The notes beneath the pieces are model-generated. The model was not told where the DNA came from, did not search any database, and was given only the letters and a program-made list of their open reading frames with translations. Positions 52,905 to 53,224 of a stretch of 53,224 nucleotides of DNA are shown here, one piece after another; position 1 is the stretch's first letter, and each line of letters starts with the position of its first letter. The position numbers were made by a program, and so were the translations under genes. The DNA is from Acidobacteriota bacterium (GTDB lineage Bacteria > Acidobacteriota > Terriglobia > Acidiferrales > UBA7541): NCBI GenBank assembly GCA_003223245.1, contig QHYI01000156.1, forward strand, positions 1 through 53,224. The letters run 5' to 3'.

Positions 52905-53224
52905 AATTATTTCGATCCAAACAAGACGCCCAGCTTGACCGGGCGATTTCCGAACTTCGCGGCGAACAGCCCGACGCCAAAACTCTGTCCGCGTCAGCAG
53001 AGCGGGTGTGGCAGCTGTTACAAACTAGCGAAGGCCAGGAGGCCGCTACCAATGCTCTGCAGCCTATCCGTGGCTGCGCCGATATTCGTTCTCTGCTGCC
53101 TGCTTTTCATCGGCACGAGCTTCCGCCGGCTCGCGCGCTCATCGTGGAAGATCACTTGAGGGAATGTGTCTCGTGCCGTTCTTATGCTTCTGGCCGTGCG
53201 GTTAATGACGCGACGGGCGTGGGA
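52901..53224 (+). CDS. Anti-sigma factor-like zinc-finger protein, 5' part (partial)
   Basis: The gene starts at ATG 52901, overlapping the sigma-factor stop (ATGA), and runs off the window with the frame still open after 108 codons. The N-terminal part is charged (KQDAQLDRAISELRGEQPDA). Near residues 87-94 lies HLRECVSCR, a HxxxCxxC zinc-binding motif as in zinc-containing anti-sigma domains (ZAS). A membrane helix, if present, lies beyond the window. It should bind and inhibit the upstream sigma factor and release it on an envelope signal. Confidence 0.8.
   Translation, partial: MKLFRSKQDAQLDRAISELRGEQPDAKTLSASAERVWQLLQTSEGQEAATNALQPIRGCADIRSLLPAFHRHELPPARALIVEDHLRECVSCRSYASGRAVNDATGVG

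Overview
The window looks like chromosomal DNA from a soil-type member of the Acidobacteriota (Koribacter/Terriglobia-like). Three things support this. There are large MacB/FtsX-type permeases of the acidobacterial ADOP kind (a 3' end at 3-575, a complete one at 27857-30496, a scrap near 51795), one of them paired with a PadR regulator. There is a VWA-domain protein of the type typical of acidobacteria. There are many secreted enzymes (sedolisin-like peptidase, GH79-like glycosidase, lipase, serine hydrolases), and base composition is moderately GC-rich. No rRNA, tRNA or CRISPR array was found. The taxonomic call is inference from gene content only.

Layout. 1-3.5 kb: ADOP permease end, a degraded group II intron-like RNA next to a terminator, and a large S53 peptidase. 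3.6-8 kb: a decayed strip with truncated ccmC, a TonB-C protein, a frameshifted coiled-coil protein, a cold-shock relic, a conserved unknown, and an IS607-type relic (tnpA deletion plus broken tnpB). 8.1-10 kb: a sugar isomerase-like protein and a class 3 lipase. 10.5-12.3 kb: a nonsense-mutated exported protein and a HicA-like/coiled-coil protein. 12.6-17 kb: a 1043-residue exported protein followed by the VWA protein. 17.6-21.6 kb: a GH79-like enzyme and a TonB-like membrane protein. 21.6-25.4 kb: methyltransferase and kinase relics, a SnoaL-like protein, a YgiD-like dioxygenase and a beta-lactamase-fold hydrolase. 25.5-27.7 kb: TetR divergent from a YCII-like/membrane-protein operon, with palindromic operators. 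27.8-30.9 kb: PadR-ADOP operon with a duplicated operator. 31-37 kb: an SDR, a frameshifted methyltransferase, a TlpA-like protein, a frameshifted MerR, a broken 4Fe-4S protein and an alginate-export-type porin. 37-41.3 kb: a metallo-beta-lactamase-fold protein and a GntR(YtrA)-ABC ATPase-ABC permease operon with a palindromic operator. 41.7-47.8 kb: mostly decaying catabolic genes. 48-53.2 kb: a serine hydrolase, an AraC relic, ArsR-AHSA1, membrane proteins, and a sigma/anti-sigma pair running off the right edge.

Themes. First, regulators sit beside their targets with recognisable operators: TetR, PadR and YtrA-type GntR each have an inverted-repeat site. Second, about a dozen genes carry single-base frameshifts or nonsense changes while the longest genes are intact. 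Third, a degenerate repeat of about 65-70 bp with complementary ends occurs in at least four intergenic regions; it is the most unusual unexplained signal in the window.
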